Notes: generated by a model not told the origin, from the letters alone. Counted from the stretch's first letter, positions 8,316 through 17,136 are shown. The stretch: DNA of 37,571 nt from an uncultured Campylobacter sp. (GCF_938045205.1 NZ_CALIMY010000170.1:1-37571); one strand, 5' to 3'. Numbers and translations are program-made.

Positions 8316-9424
8316 TGAAATTTAACGAATTTGTAGAAAATCTAAGCAATTACGAAGCAGGCAAGCCGATCGAGCTTGCGGTGCGGGAGTTTGGTATCCG
8401 CAAGCAGGACGTGCTAAAGCTTGCCAGCAACGAAAATCCTTTCGGCACTAGCGAGGCGGTGCAGGAGGCGATCGCGCAAAACGCCGCCTGTGCGCATCTA
8501 TACCCTGATGATTCGATGTATGAGCTAAAGGGCGCGCTCGCCTCTAAATTCGGCGTAGAGCCGCAAAATATCATCATCGGAGCGGGTAGCGACCAGATCA
8601 TCGAGTTTGCGCTGCACGCCAAGCTCAATTCGCGCCGCGCGATACTGCAAGCGGGCGTTACCTTTGCGATGTACGGCATCTACGCAAGCCACTGCGAGGC
8701 TAAAGTTTACAAAACGAGCGTGCAGGAGCACGACCTAGCCGAACTTTTAAAAATTTATAACGCGCATAGAGATGAAATTTCGGTCATCTTTTTGTGTGTG
8801 CCGAACAACCCGCTTGGCGAGTGCTTGGATGCGGAGGCGGTGTATGAGTTCGCTCGTAGCGTGGATGAAAACACGCTTTTGGTGATCGATGCCGCGTACA
8901 ACGAATTTGCGGCGTTTAAAGACGAGCGCAAAAAGCTCGATCCGAAATTTTTAATTCAAAATTTTAAAAACGTGCTCTATCTAGGCACCTTTTCGAAGGT
9001 CTATGGACTGGGCGGTATGCGCGTAGGCTACGGTATCGCGCCGCGCGTAATCATAAGTGCACTTTATAAGCTGCGCCCGCCTTTTAATATCACGACGCTT
9101 AGCCTCGCAGCGGCGATTGCGGCGCTAAAAGACGAAGCTTTCGTGCAAAAGAGCCTGCAAAACAACGCCGCGCAGATGAGCCGCTTTGAAGATTTTGCGC
9201 GCGAGCGAAATTTGGAATTTATCCCTAGCTACGCAAATTTCATCACGTTCAAACTTAGCCCGTCGCTAGATAGTAGCGAGCTTTGCGATAGACTTCTGCG
9301 CCGCGGCGTCATCATTCGAAATTTAAAAAGCTATGTGCTAAACGCAGTGCGCATCACGATCGGCACGCCCGAGCAAAACGATCGCGTCTTGGGCGCTTTG
9401 GGAGAGATTTTGAGTGGATATTAA
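8315..9424 (+). CDS. hisC: Histidinol-phosphate aminotransferase
   Basis: PLP-dependent fold type I aminotransferase of histidine synthesis; in many bacteria it also transaminates aromatic keto acids, fitting its place after pheA. The 369 residues contain LASNENPFG near the N-terminus, the PNNPLGE motif, the PLP lysine in YLGTFSKVYGLGGMRVGY and a C-terminal RITIGTPEQN arginine motif. ATG 8315 is spaced better from the GGAGGGG box than GTG 8312. The last codons overlap the dxs start at 9414. In C. jejuni fliF-fliG-fliH intervene here; they are absent. Confidence 0.95.
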   Translation: MKFNEFVENLSNYEAGKPIELAVREFGIRKQDVLKLASNENPFGTSEAVQEAIAQNAACAHLYPDDSMYELKGALASKFGVEPQNIIIGAGSDQIIEFALHAKLNSRRAILQAGVTFAMYGIYASHCEAKVYKTSVQEHDLAELLKIYNAHRDEISVIFLCVPNNPLGECLDAEAVYEFARSVDENTLLVIDAAYNEFAAFKDERKKLDPKFLIQNFKNVLYLGTFSKVYGLGGMRVGYGIAPRVIISALYKLRPPFNITTLSLAAAIAALKDEAFVQKSLQNNAAQMSRFEDFARERNLEFIPSYANFITFKLSPSLDSSELCDRLLRRGVIIRNLKSYVLNAVRITIGTPEQNDRVLGALGEILSGY

Positions 9425-11246
9425 AAATAAAAGCCTGGAGGAGCTACGGGAGCTTTGCGCGCAGATCAGAGCGCGCATCATCGAAGTCGTGAGCAAAAAC
9501 GGCGGCCATCTAAGCTCAAACATGGGCGCGGTTGAGCTCATCGTGGCGATGCACTACGTATTTGACGCCGCGAGCGATCCGTTTATCTTCGACGTGAGCC
9601 ACCAAAGCTACGCGCACAAGCTTTTGACGGATCGCTGGGAGGAGTTCGGCTCGCTTAGGCAGTTCGGCGGCATCAGCGGCTACACGAAGCCTAGCGAGAG
9701 CAAATTTGATTATTTCGTCGCAGGACACGCCTCGACATCGATCTCTTTAGCCGTGGGTGCGGCAAAAGCGATAAGCCTAAAGCGCGAAAATCGCGTGCCG
9801 GTGGTGCTCATCGGCGACGGATCTATGAGCGGCGGCATGACTTATGAGGCGATGAACGAGCTCGGCGATCTGCGGCTGCCCTGCGTCATCATCCTAAACG
9901 ACAACAAAATGAGCATCAGCAAGCCCATCGGCGCCTTTAGTAAATACCTAAGCCAAGCGATGGCGGGCGAGACATATCAAAAATTTAAATCCCACGTAAG
10001 AGAGCTGCTCTCTCACGCTCCGCAAAGCGCGACATATATGGCAAAGCGCTTTGAAAATTCCTTAAAGCTTATCATCCCGGGGATGTATTTTGAGGAGCTG
10101 GGGCTCGAATACATAGGCCCTGTCGACGGCCACAACCTAGCCGATCTCATATCGGCGCTAAAGACGGCAAAAAGCGCGCGTAAGCCCGTCGTCGTGCACG
10201 CTCAGACGATCAAAGGCAAAGGCTATGACAAGGCCGAGGGCTATTTGGAGAGTTGGCACGGCGTAGGGCCTTTTGACATTCAAAGCGGAGAATTTAAGAA
10301 AAAATCCGCCGCCAAAAGCGCCACGCAAATTTACGCCGAGGCGCTTTTAAGCTTAGCCGCCAAGCATGAAAACGTCGTGGGTGTGACCGCAGCGATGCCA
10401 AGCGGCACGGGTATGGATAAGCTGATCGAGAAATTTCCGCACCGCTTCTGGGATGTAGCGATCGCCGAGCCTCACGCGCTAAGCTCGATGGCTGCGATGG
10501 CGCGCGAGGGTTTTAAGCCGTACGTTACGATATATTCGACCTTTATGCAGCGCGCATTCGATCAGATCGTCCATGACGCGGCGATTATGAACTTAAGCTT
10601 AGTCCTTGCGATGGATCGCGCCGGCATCGTGGGCGAGGACGGCGAGACGCATGAGGGAGTCTTTGACGTGAGTTTTTTAAACGCGATTCCAAACGTTAGT
10701 ATGTGCGCGCCGCGGGATGAGACGAGCTTTAAACGGATCATCGAGTACTCCTACGCGCACGAGGGGGTTTTGGCGATACGCTATCCGCGCGGAAGCTTTA
10801 TCTTGGACTGCGACGAGACCGGCGCGTCTGCGGTAGAGCTTGCAAAATCGGTGTTTTTAAAGCGCAGCGATAGCGCGCGCGTAGCTCTCATCGGCTACGG
10901 AAACGGCGCAGGTAGGGCGTATAAAACGGCTGAGGCGCTAGAAGGGCAGATCGAGGCGGACGTCGTAGATCTAGTCTTTGCAAAGCCTTTGGACGCCGAG
11001 TTTTTGCGAAGCTTGGCTCGCAAAGATAAAATTTGGTACGTCTTTAGCGACAATGCCAAAAAGGGCGGCGTCGGTGAAATTTTAAGCGCATTTTTGCAGG
11101 AAAATGAAATTTCGGACGTAAAGATCGTGAGCTTCGAGTTTGCTGATATCTTTTTACCGCACGGCAAGACCGCCGACGTGGAGCGTAGCTTGGGCTTGGA
11201 TATCCAAACTCTAACCGAGCGAATATTAAGTGATAAAAAGTATTAG
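9414..11246 (+). CDS. dxs: 1-deoxy-D-xylulose-5-phosphate synthase
   Basis: Thiamine-diphosphate enzyme that condenses pyruvate and glyceraldehyde-3-phosphate, the first step of the MEP isoprenoid pathway. The 610 residues include GGHLSSNMGAVEL, the ThDP/Mg motif from GDGSMSGG to ILNDNKMSIS, and a transketolase pyrimidine-binding domain with DRAGIVGEDGETHEG and a C-terminal transketolase domain. The start is GTG 9414, inside the 3' end of hisC, with GGAGAG at 9401-9406. The tight overlap suggests co-transcription with pheA-hisC. Confidence 0.94.
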   Translation: MDIKNKSLEELRELCAQIRARIIEVVSKNGGHLSSNMGAVELIVAMHYVFDAASDPFIFDVSHQSYAHKLLTDRWEEFGSLRQFGGISGYTKPSESKFDYFVAGHASTSISLAVGAAKAISLKRENRVPVVLIGDGSMSGGMTYEAMNELGDLRLPCVIILNDNKMSISKPIGAFSKYLSQAMAGETYQKFKSHVRELLSHAPQSATYMAKRFENSLKLIIPGMYFEELGLEYIGPVDGHNLADLISALKTAKSARKPVVVHAQTIKGKGYDKAEGYLESWHGVGPFDIQSGEFKKKSAAKSATQIYAEALLSLAAKHENVVGVTAAMPSGTGMDKLIEKFPHRFWDVAIAEPHALSSMAAMAREGFKPYVTIYSTFMQRAFDQIVHDAAIMNLSLVLAMDRAGIVGEDGETHEGVFDVSFLNAIPNVSMCAPRDETSFKRIIEYSYAHEGVLAIRYPRGSFILDCDETGASAVELAKSVFLKRSDSARVALIGYGNGAGRAYKTAEALEGQIEADVVDLVFAKPLDAEFLRSLARKDKIWYVFSDNAKKGGVGEILSAFLQENEISDVKIVSFEFADIFLPHGKTADVERSLGLDIQTLTERILSDKKY

Positions 11247-11306
11247 TTAATATCAACTTTGTTTAAAGTAAAATTTGATAATATCACTTTAAAATTTTTG
11301 AAGGAC
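11246..11306 (+). promoter_or_regulatory. perR promoter with two dyad elements (possible autoregulatory operator)
   Basis: TGATAATATCA at 11276-11286 is a perfect 5-1-5 palindrome and contains GATAAT, a likely -10 box. GTTAATATCAAC at 11246-11257 is a second, imperfect dyad. A and T rich dyads of this kind are what Fur/PerR proteins bind, and PerR autorepression is known in C. jejuni. AAGGAC at 11301-11306 is the ribosome-binding site. Confidence 0.45.
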
Positions 11307-11310
11307 AAAA

Positions 11311-11721
11311 ATGAGCCACGTAGAACTACTCAAAACCTGCGGTTTGAAAGCAACTCCGCAAAGATTGTGCATCCTAAAGGTGCTCGATCGCCACGAACAT
11401 CCAAGCATAGATGACCTATACGAGGGGATCAAGGAGGACTATCCATCTATTTCGCTAGCGACGGTTTATAAAAATTTAAATACCCTACTCGACGAAGGCG
11501 TCGTAGTCGAGGTCAATGCGCCGAATAAAAAGAGCCGCTACGACATCTATCAGATGCCGCACATCCACGTCGTATGCGAAAAATGCGGCAACGTCACGGA
11601 TCTTTTCATGGACGATGCCTTTAATAAGGACGTTTTGAAAAACATCGAGCGCAAAGCGGGCAATTTCATCCGCAAGCTAAATATCACGGCTACGGTCGAA
11701 GACTGCGAAAAGTGTAGATAG
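11311..11721 (+). CDS. perR: Fur-family peroxide-stress regulator PerR
   Basis: Metal-dependent DNA-binding repressor; PerR senses peroxide by oxidation of its iron ligands and controls katA/ahpC-type genes. The 136 residues have a winged-helix N-terminal domain (KATPQRLCILKVL, then ISLATVYKNLNTLLDEG recognition helix), a HIHVVCEKCG zinc/metal motif and a C-terminal CEKC pair. This is the compact PerR layout without the extra N-terminal arm of Campylobacter Fur. It lies directly after dxs, the same position as perR in C. jejuni. Fur itself cannot be fully excluded without alignment. Confidence 0.85.
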   Translation: MSHVELLKTCGLKATPQRLCILKVLDRHEHPSIDDLYEGIKEDYPSISLATVYKNLNTLLDEGVVVEVNAPNKKSRYDIYQMPHIHVVCEKCGNVTDLFMDDAFNKDVLKNIERKAGNFIRKLNITATVEDCEKCR

Positions 11722-11769
11722 TTTAAAGAATTTTCTGCTATTATTACCCACTTTATTTTTGGAGCGGGT

Positions 11770-13188
11770 ATGCAAACTAAGCGTAAATTTTTATTGAGCG
11801 ACGATTCGATTTTGCGGACGCTAGAGCGTGCGGGGCTGAAATGTCGCAAGGTAAAGATCGCTTGGTTTTATACTTCGTTCTATCCCGAAATTTACTACAT
11901 TCGCCAAAACGACGAATGCTCTTTGCACCATAAAAAAGAGGACCTCGACAGACAAACTTTAAATTTTAAAATTTCAAAAGATGATTTCAAAGAGGCTTTA
12001 AAAAGCAGGATCGCCCGCGTCGTGCAAAAGAACCGCTACGGCTTTGCCAGCGACGAAGCGGAGTTTTGGCTAGAGCTTTACGGCGGCGAGCTAAGCACGC
12101 TCGTGATTTTACGAGCGAAATTTCAAAGCGAGGCGGCAAGCGCAAATTTTGATTTTGCAAAAACCTTCGGTAGCAGCGATTTTTGCGAGATCACCGACGA
12201 TTATCGCTACAAAAGCCGCTATCTGGCGCGCTACGGCATCCCGCCGCGATCTCTTGATTTCGCGCACACCCGCAGCGTTTTTGAAAAATTTAGCCGAGTT
12301 AAATTTTTCGCGCCGCCCTATGCGGACAGCGTTAAGCTCGCGCGTTTGGCGCTTGAGCTAGCGTGGACGAGGGCGTGCGGCGCAAAAAGCGAGTATCAAA
12401 AAAGCCTAGCCCCCGAAGCGCTTCACGAGCTGCGCGTGCAGATCCGCAAATTTAGAGCCGTTTTGAAGCTATCCGCGCCGCTTTTCGAAGCTGAAAAAAA
12501 GGATGAAATTTTAAAACTCCTCGCAGAATTTATGAGCCGCAGCAATCAGCTGCGAGACCTTCACGTTTTTGCGGAGTTTTTAAGGGCCGACGACGCGCCT
12601 GCGAGCTTTTTGCAGCAGCTAAATCTTATCGCAAAGCGCTCGGAGGATAAAATTTTAGAATTTCTTTCTAGCGCGGAATTTGCAGATTTAAACGGCGCTA
12701 TTAGCGGCTTTTTAAGCGGCGCGGACGGCATCTACGCGCGCAGCGAATATGAAAAAATTTCAAAAAAGTTCGCCTCCGCCCGCCTCTGCAAGCTGATTAA
12801 AAGCTTGCGCACGGAGCTAAAAAATTTAAAGCAAGGCTCGTCGCTACAGGCATTTCACGACGCGCGCATAGGGCTAAAGAGGCTACGATACGCGCTTGAA
12901 ATTTTTGCAAGAAGCTTTGATGAAGGCTGTGTCAGAGATCTGTTTAAACGCACCAAAGCCGCCTGCGAGGATTTCGGCGCGCTGCAAGATATCAGCGTGT
13001 GGCAAAATTTCATCGCGATCTATCAAAAAGCAAGCGATAAAAGCGGCGTCGCGTTTGCGTATCTGCTGGCTCTGGACGCCCGCTTAAACGATCGCCGCGC
13101 CGAGCTGGAGGAAAAAATTTTAAATGAAAAAGAGGCTCTTTTGCGCGCGCTGAAAAGATCGCTGCGCAAAATCAAAGCATACGAATAA
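11770..13188 (+). CDS. CYTH-CHAD domain protein (probable polyphosphate-associated)
   Basis: 472-residue protein in two parts. Residues 1-155 look like a CYTH/triphosphate-tunnel domain: alternating charged beta strands (EIYYIRQND, EFWLELYGGELSTLVILRAKF) ending in the typical ITDDYRYKSRYLARYGIP. Residues about 186-472 are a helical CHAD domain with its two hallmark histidine/arginine helices, ALHELRVQIRKFRAVLKL and FHDARIGLKRLRYALEIF. CHAD domains bind polyphosphate; CYTH domains hydrolyse triphosphates or lack activity. ATG 11770 follows GGAGCGGGT. It precedes ubiE by 9 bases. The N-terminal domain is divergent, so activity is uncertain. Confidence 0.75.
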   Translation: MQTKRKFLLSDDSILRTLERAGLKCRKVKIAWFYTSFYPEIYYIRQNDECSLHHKKEDLDRQTLNFKISKDDFKEALKSRIARVVQKNRYGFASDEAEFWLELYGGELSTLVILRAKFQSEAASANFDFAKTFGSSDFCEITDDYRYKSRYLARYGIPPRSLDFAHTRSVFEKFSRVKFFAPPYADSVKLARLALELAWTRACGAKSEYQKSLAPEALHELRVQIRKFRAVLKLSAPLFEAEKKDEILKLLAEFMSRSNQLRDLHVFAEFLRADDAPASFLQQLNLIAKRSEDKILEFLSSAEFADLNGAISGFLSGADGIYARSEYEKISKKFASARLCKLIKSLRTELKNLKQGSSLQAFHDARIGLKRLRYALEIFARSFDEGCVRDLFKRTKAACEDFGALQDISVWQNFIAIYQKASDKSGVAFAYLLALDARLNDRRAELEEKILNEKEALLRALKRSLRKIKAYE

Positions 13189-13197
13189 GGAAAAGTT

Positions 13198-13926
13198 GTG
13201 CAAAAACAGGAAAAAATCATAAAGATGTTCGATCAGATCGCACCCACCTACGATCTGGCAAACCGCGCCATCAGCTTCGGCGTGGACGTTTCGTGGCGCA
13301 AAAAGGCGGTCGAGCTGACGCTTGAAAAGCTTAAGGGAAAGCTCGTGAGTATCGCCGACGTCGCGTGCGGCACGGGCGATATGATAAGCTCGTGGCGCGA
13401 CGGTGTGGCGCAGCACGGCGTGCAGATCGAGCGGATCGTGGGGATCGATCCGAGCGAGGGGATGCTCGAAGTAGCGAGGCAAAAATTCCCTAGCTGCGAG
13501 TTTATTAAAGCAACCGCGGGCGCCACGACGCTGGATGACGCAAGCGTGGATATTTTAAGCATCAGCTACGGCATAAGAAACGTCGTGGAGCTGGACGCAG
13601 CGCTTGCGGAGTTTAATCGGATCATCAAACCGGGCGGCTCGCTCGTGGTTTTGGAATTTACCAAAGCCGCAAGCGGCGGGCTCGCGTTTAAAATCAGAGA
13701 TTTTTACGTAAGTAAAATTTTACCCAAAATCGGCGCATTTATCTCGAAAAACAAAGAAGCCTACGAGTATCTGCCAAGCTCCATCGGCAGCTTCCTAGAC
13801 GCCGCGAGCTTTAGCGAAAAGCTCAAAAACGCGGGCTTTGAGCTGCGCGTGCAAAAGGGCTTCAGCTTCGACGTCAGCACGCTTTTCATCGCGGAGAAAA
13901 TCGCGCAAAAGAGCGACGATGCTTAG
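13198..13926 (+). CDS. ubiE: Demethylmenaquinone C-methyltransferase
   Basis: SAM-dependent class I methyltransferase that makes menaquinone from demethylmenaquinone, the electron carrier of anaerobic respiration. The 242 residues begin with MFDQIAPTYDLANRAISFG, carry the SAM motif DVACGTGDM near residue 60, and have SYGIRNV and VVLEFTKA later, all UbiE/MenG marks. The start is GTG 13198 with AAGGAAAAG upstream. The TAG at 13924-13926 overlaps the xseA ATG. Confidence 0.92.
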   Translation: MQKQEKIIKMFDQIAPTYDLANRAISFGVDVSWRKKAVELTLEKLKGKLVSIADVACGTGDMISSWRDGVAQHGVQIERIVGIDPSEGMLEVARQKFPSCEFIKATAGATTLDDASVDILSISYGIRNVVELDAALAEFNRIIKPGGSLVVLEFTKAASGGLAFKIRDFYVSKILPKIGAFISKNKEAYEYLPSSIGSFLDAASFSEKLKNAGFELRVQKGFSFDVSTLFIAEKIAQKSDDA

Positions 13927-15085
13927 CGTAAGCGAGCTAAACGCCCAAGCCAAGGTGCTTTTAGAGACGAGCTTTAGCTTCGTCGAGGTCGAGGGCGAGA
14001 TATCTAAGTTTAGAGCTCAAAGCACGAGCGGGCACTGGTATTTTACGATCAAAGACGCGAGCGCGGCGATCGATTGCGCGATGTTTAAATTTAACGCCGC
14101 GCGGATAAATTTTATCCCCGCCGTCGGCGATAAGCTCATCGTAAGCGGCAAAGTCTCGCTATACATCCCCACGGGCGCGTATCAGATCCAGGTCTTAAAC
14201 ATCCGCAAAAGCGGCGAGGGCGAGCTGGAAGCGGCATTTGCCGCGCTAAAGCAGAAGCTTAGCAAAGAGGGGCTTTTTGATGCCGCGCACAAAAAACAGC
14301 TTCCGAAATTTGCCCAAAGCATCGCGATCATCACGAGCGTGGGCTCAGCTGCGCAGGCGGATATGCTTCGTACGGCGCAGGATCGCTTCGCGCTTTGCAA
14401 GATCGATCTGTATAACGCGCTAGTGCAAGGCGAGGGCGCTCCTGCTTCGATCATAAGCGCGCTGCGCGCAGCCGACGAGAAGGGCTACGATGCGATCGTC
14501 ATCGCTCGCGGCGGCGGCTCGCGCGAGGATCTGTGGTGCTTCAACGACGAGGCCTTGGCTCGCGCGATCTACGCAGCCAAAACGCCCGTCATCTCGGCAG
14601 TCGGGCATGAGATCGATTTTAGCATCAGCGATTTCGTAGCCGATCACCGAAGCCTCACGCCCACTGCCGCGATGATCGATCTGCTGCCCGATATTTGCGC
14701 GATCTTTCAGAGCCTAGACGGCGTAAGCGACGCGTTTGATAGGCTGATAAAAGATAAAATTTCATCCGCACAAAACGTGCTGAGCCTCGCAGCTTTACAG
14801 CTTAAATCAAAATCGGTCGAGCCAAAAATTTCAGGCTCGCTCGCGAGGCTTTTAAATTTCGAGCTTAAATTTAAAAGCTTTGTGGCTTCCAAGCTAAGCG
14901 CCGCAGAGCATACGCTAAGCGCCAGAGATGAGCTTTTGGCGCAAAAGGCGAAATTTTTTGAGATCACCAAAGACCTCGTTCAAATCCAAAAGGACGGCAA
15001 AACGGTGAGCTTGGACGAGCTTGCCGCGGGCGACGAGTTCGTCCTTTGCTCGCAGCAGCTCAGCAAAAACGCAAAAATCATCTAA
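13919..15085 (+). CDS. xseA: Exodeoxyribonuclease VII large subunit
   Basis: Catalytic subunit of exonuclease VII, which degrades single-stranded DNA bidirectionally and acts in mismatch repair and recombination. The 388 residues start with an OB-fold (LSVSELNAQAKVLLETSF, GEISKF, GHWYFTIKD), then the catalytic domain with ITSVGSAA, ARGGGSREDLWCFND and SAVGHEIDFSISDFVADHRS. The C-terminus is a shorter coiled region than in E. coli XseA. ATG 13919 is chosen because MLSVSELN is the conserved N-terminus; the frame is open further upstream inside ubiE. The small subunit xseB is not here. Confidence 0.93.
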   Translation: MLSVSELNAQAKVLLETSFSFVEVEGEISKFRAQSTSGHWYFTIKDASAAIDCAMFKFNAARINFIPAVGDKLIVSGKVSLYIPTGAYQIQVLNIRKSGEGELEAAFAALKQKLSKEGLFDAAHKKQLPKFAQSIAIITSVGSAAQADMLRTAQDRFALCKIDLYNALVQGEGAPASIISALRAADEKGYDAIVIARGGGSREDLWCFNDEALARAIYAAKTPVISAVGHEIDFSISDFVADHRSLTPTAAMIDLLPDICAIFQSLDGVSDAFDRLIKDKISSAQNVLSLAALQLKSKSVEPKISGSLARLLNFELKFKSFVASKLSAAEHTLSARDELLAQKAKFFEITKDLVQIQKDGKTVSLDELAAGDEFVLCSQQLSKNAKII

Positions 15086-15095
15086 AGGAGGCAAA

Positions 15096-16172
15096 ATGGA
15101 TAGAGTAATAAATTTTAGCGCAGGACCTAGCACCATCCCGCTGGGCGTGCTAAAGCAGGCGCAAGAGGAGCTGCTAAACTACGCGGGGCGCGGATTTTCG
15201 ATAATGGAGATATCGCACCGCACTAAAATTTTCGAGGAAGTTTTGCATAGTGCGATGGATCGCGTGCGCGATCTCTACGGCTTTTCGGATGATTTTACGA
15301 TTTTGTTTTTACAAGGCGGCGCGAGCCTTCAGTTCGCGCAGGTGCCGATGAACCTATACGCAGGCGGCGTCGCAGAATACGCCAACACGGGCAATTGGAC
15401 GAGCAAGGCGATCAAGGAAGCGAGCGTGCTCGGCATAAACTACCGCGTGGTCGCAAGCAGTGAAGATAGCAAATTCGACCGCATCCCCGAGGTTAAATTC
15501 TCTGACGGCGCCGACTACGGCTACATCTGCTCGAACAACACGATCTACGGCACGCAGTATCCGCAGCTGCCGCAGTGCGGCTGCCCGCTCGTAGTCGATA
15601 GCTCGAGCGATCTGTTTTCGCGCCCCGTGGATCTTAGCAGCGTGGGGATGTTTTACGGAGGCATTCAGAAAAACGGCGGACCGGCTGGCGTTACGATGGT
15701 TGCAATCCGCAAGGATCTGCTGGACCGCGCAAATCCCAAAACGCCGATGATCCTGCGCTACAAGACGCAGGCGGACGCGGACTCTATGAGCAACACTCCG
15801 AATACTTTCGGAATTTACATGCTAAATTTAATGCTCGGCTGGATCAAGGACGAGATCGGCGGGCTTGCGGCGATGCATGAGCGCAACAAGCGCAAAGCGG
15901 CGCTACTCTACGGCGCAATCGATGCTAGCGGCGGCTTCTACCGCGGCCACGCGCAAAAAACCAGCCGCAGCCTGATGAACGTAAGCTTTAATATCGCAGA
16001 CGCCGCGCTTGAGCCCATCTTCATCGCGCAGGCTGAGGCTGAGGGGATGATCGGGCTTAAAGGACACCGCGTCCTAGGCGGCATCCGCGCCTCGATCTAC
16101 AACGCGATAAACTACGAAGACGTTGAAAAACTAGTCGCTTTTATGAGCGAGTTTGCGCGCAAAAACGGCTAG
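15096..16172 (+). CDS. serC: Phosphoserine aminotransferase
   Basis: PLP enzyme converting 3-phosphohydroxypyruvate and glutamate to phosphoserine (serine synthesis; also the pyridoxal pathway in some bacteria). The 358 residues show NFSAGPSTIP at the start, QGGASLQFAQVPMN, the PLP lysine in YGGIQKNGGPAG and the C-terminal HRVLGGIRASIYNA. ATG 15096 is fixed by the strong AAAGGAG at 15084-15090. It supplies the substrate of serB near the window start. It is the last gene of the long housekeeping run. Confidence 0.95.
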   Translation: MDRVINFSAGPSTIPLGVLKQAQEELLNYAGRGFSIMEISHRTKIFEEVLHSAMDRVRDLYGFSDDFTILFLQGGASLQFAQVPMNLYAGGVAEYANTGNWTSKAIKEASVLGINYRVVASSEDSKFDRIPEVKFSDGADYGYICSNNTIYGTQYPQLPQCGCPLVVDSSSDLFSRPVDLSSVGMFYGGIQKNGGPAGVTMVAIRKDLLDRANPKTPMILRYKTQADADSMSNTPNTFGIYMLNLMLGWIKDEIGGLAAMHERNKRKAALLYGAIDASGGFYRGHAQKTSRSLMNVSFNIADAALEPIFIAQAEAEGMIGLKGHRVLGGIRASIYNAINYEDVEKLVAFMSEFARKNG

Positions 16173-16590
16173 CGGCGGTTAAATTTAAAGGATTTGAACG
16201 CGCCTCGCGCTTATAGACGAGATTGTTTAGGATCCGCGCTTGCCTTGCCGCTGATGAGCTAGTGTTTGCCATAGCCCTCGCTTTTATAGCTGGTATTTTG
16301 CGGCAGAAATAGCTTTGATGCGGCTTGGATTTTGCTGCTAGAATTTTATTGAAGACAAAATTTTATGATGTTAAATTTTGCATTGGATGAAGTCTGATGG
16401 CTTTGATTTTGCAGCGGCGAGCGGACTTGGCGCTGCTGGGATTTATTAGGTAGGATTTAACATTTAAAACGCTATTATCGGTGTTCGAGGATGGAAGGCG
16501 GTTTATTTATGTAGGCGCAGGTTTAGCGTATCTGGCGTCTAAATTTAAGCTTAACCCTAAAAACAGGCAAAATTAAACGAAAGGATTTAA
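16173..16590. other. Gene-free stretch after serC
   Basis: About 420 bases with many stops in all frames on inspection. It is moderately GC-rich with scattered AAATTT words. I see no convincing terminator, promoter or gene remnant apart from the ribosome-binding site (AAAGGA) of the next gene at its end. Confidence 0.5.
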
Positions 16591-16830
16591 ATGAGTTTTA
16601 AGAGATTTTTTGCAGTAGCGCTTGCGGTGGGCGCTTTCGCTTCGGTGAGCGCAGAGGCTAGCGCTGCTGGGGATTTTTGTATCAAAAATGGCGGCGAGCT
16701 GATCGTCCGCAAAGACGGCAACGGCGTGGACTACACCGTTTGTAAGCTGCCCGACGGCACTATGATCGACGCTGAAGAATTTTATAAAACAGGCGGCGAT
16801 TTGAGTAAATTTAAGAGCGTAAATCGATAG
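16591..16830 (+). CDS. Small secreted DUF333-like protein
   Basis: 79 residues. The first 25 or so are a signal peptide (basic start, hydrophobic core, ASA-A cleavage region). The mature part has CIKNGGELIVRKDGNG, then VCKLPDGTMIDAEEF, the cysteine/glycine pattern of DUF333, short secreted or periplasmic proteins often labelled 'hemolysin' without evidence. The two cysteines (residues about 30 and 51) could form a disulfide. An AAAGGA box precedes the ATG at normal spacing. The gene stands alone, and function is unknown. Confidence 0.72.
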   Translation: MSFKRFFAVALAVGAFASVSAEASAAGDFCIKNGGELIVRKDGNGVDYTVCKLPDGTMIDAEEFYKTGGDLSKFKSVNR

Positions 16831-16944
16831 AATTTTATCGATTGTGAGATTTGCGGCAGCGAAATTCCATAAAATTCTGCGTCAAAATTCCTATTTAAAA
16901 TTCAGATGAATTTCGACTAACAAGCATTAGCGCAAGTAAATTAT

Positions 16945-17136
16945 TTGGGTACCTCATACAAAGTGAGGGCAGCAGGGTGATGGAAGAAATTTAATTATCC
17001 AAACATCAACGATGTGCGGAGATTTTGCTCTAGCAAGGTGCTGAAAGCGGCGACTACGCAAAGCAGAAATATTTTAAGTGATTTGATGCAACGCAGGCAA
17101 CCTGCTAGATACTCGATTAAGACGCAGGTTTTTTTT
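16945..17136 (+). ncRNA. Candidate structured RNA ending in a strong terminator
   Basis: No ORF is present, but several hairpins follow one another. CCTCA-TGAGG closes a seven-base loop (16952-16968). TGATGGA can pair with TCC plus CATCA (16978-17008). TTGC-TCTA-GCAA follows (17024-17035). Then GCAGG-CAA-CCTGC competes with the terminator stem for the same CCTGC. The 5' end is a guess, since no clear promoter is visible. It could also be the 3' untranslated region of the DUF333-like gene. No known riboswitch or housekeeping RNA consensus was recognised. Confidence 0.3.
17099..17136 (+). terminator. Rho-independent terminator with competing upstream stem
   Basis: AACCTGC (17099-17105) pairs with GCAGGTT (17124-17130), followed by a run of eight Ts from 17129 to 17136. 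CCTGC can instead pair with GCAGG at 17093-17097 across a CAA loop, which would disrupt the terminator. Confidence 0.7.

Noticed and set aside
13838..13918. Longer xseA start upstream of 13919.
   Set aside because: The extension is Arg/Ser/Ala-rich, lies inside ubiE and is not part of the conserved XseA N-terminus.
15021..15095. Longer serC start upstream of 15096.
   Set aside because: It overlaps xseA in another frame, and AAAGGAG clearly serves ATG 15096.
17039..17065. TACGCAAAGC after a GAAA stretch, recalling the c-di-GMP-I riboswitch core (GACGCAAAGCC).
   Set aside because: The GCAAACC part, the paired stems and the tetraloop receptor are not in place, and no gene follows downstream.
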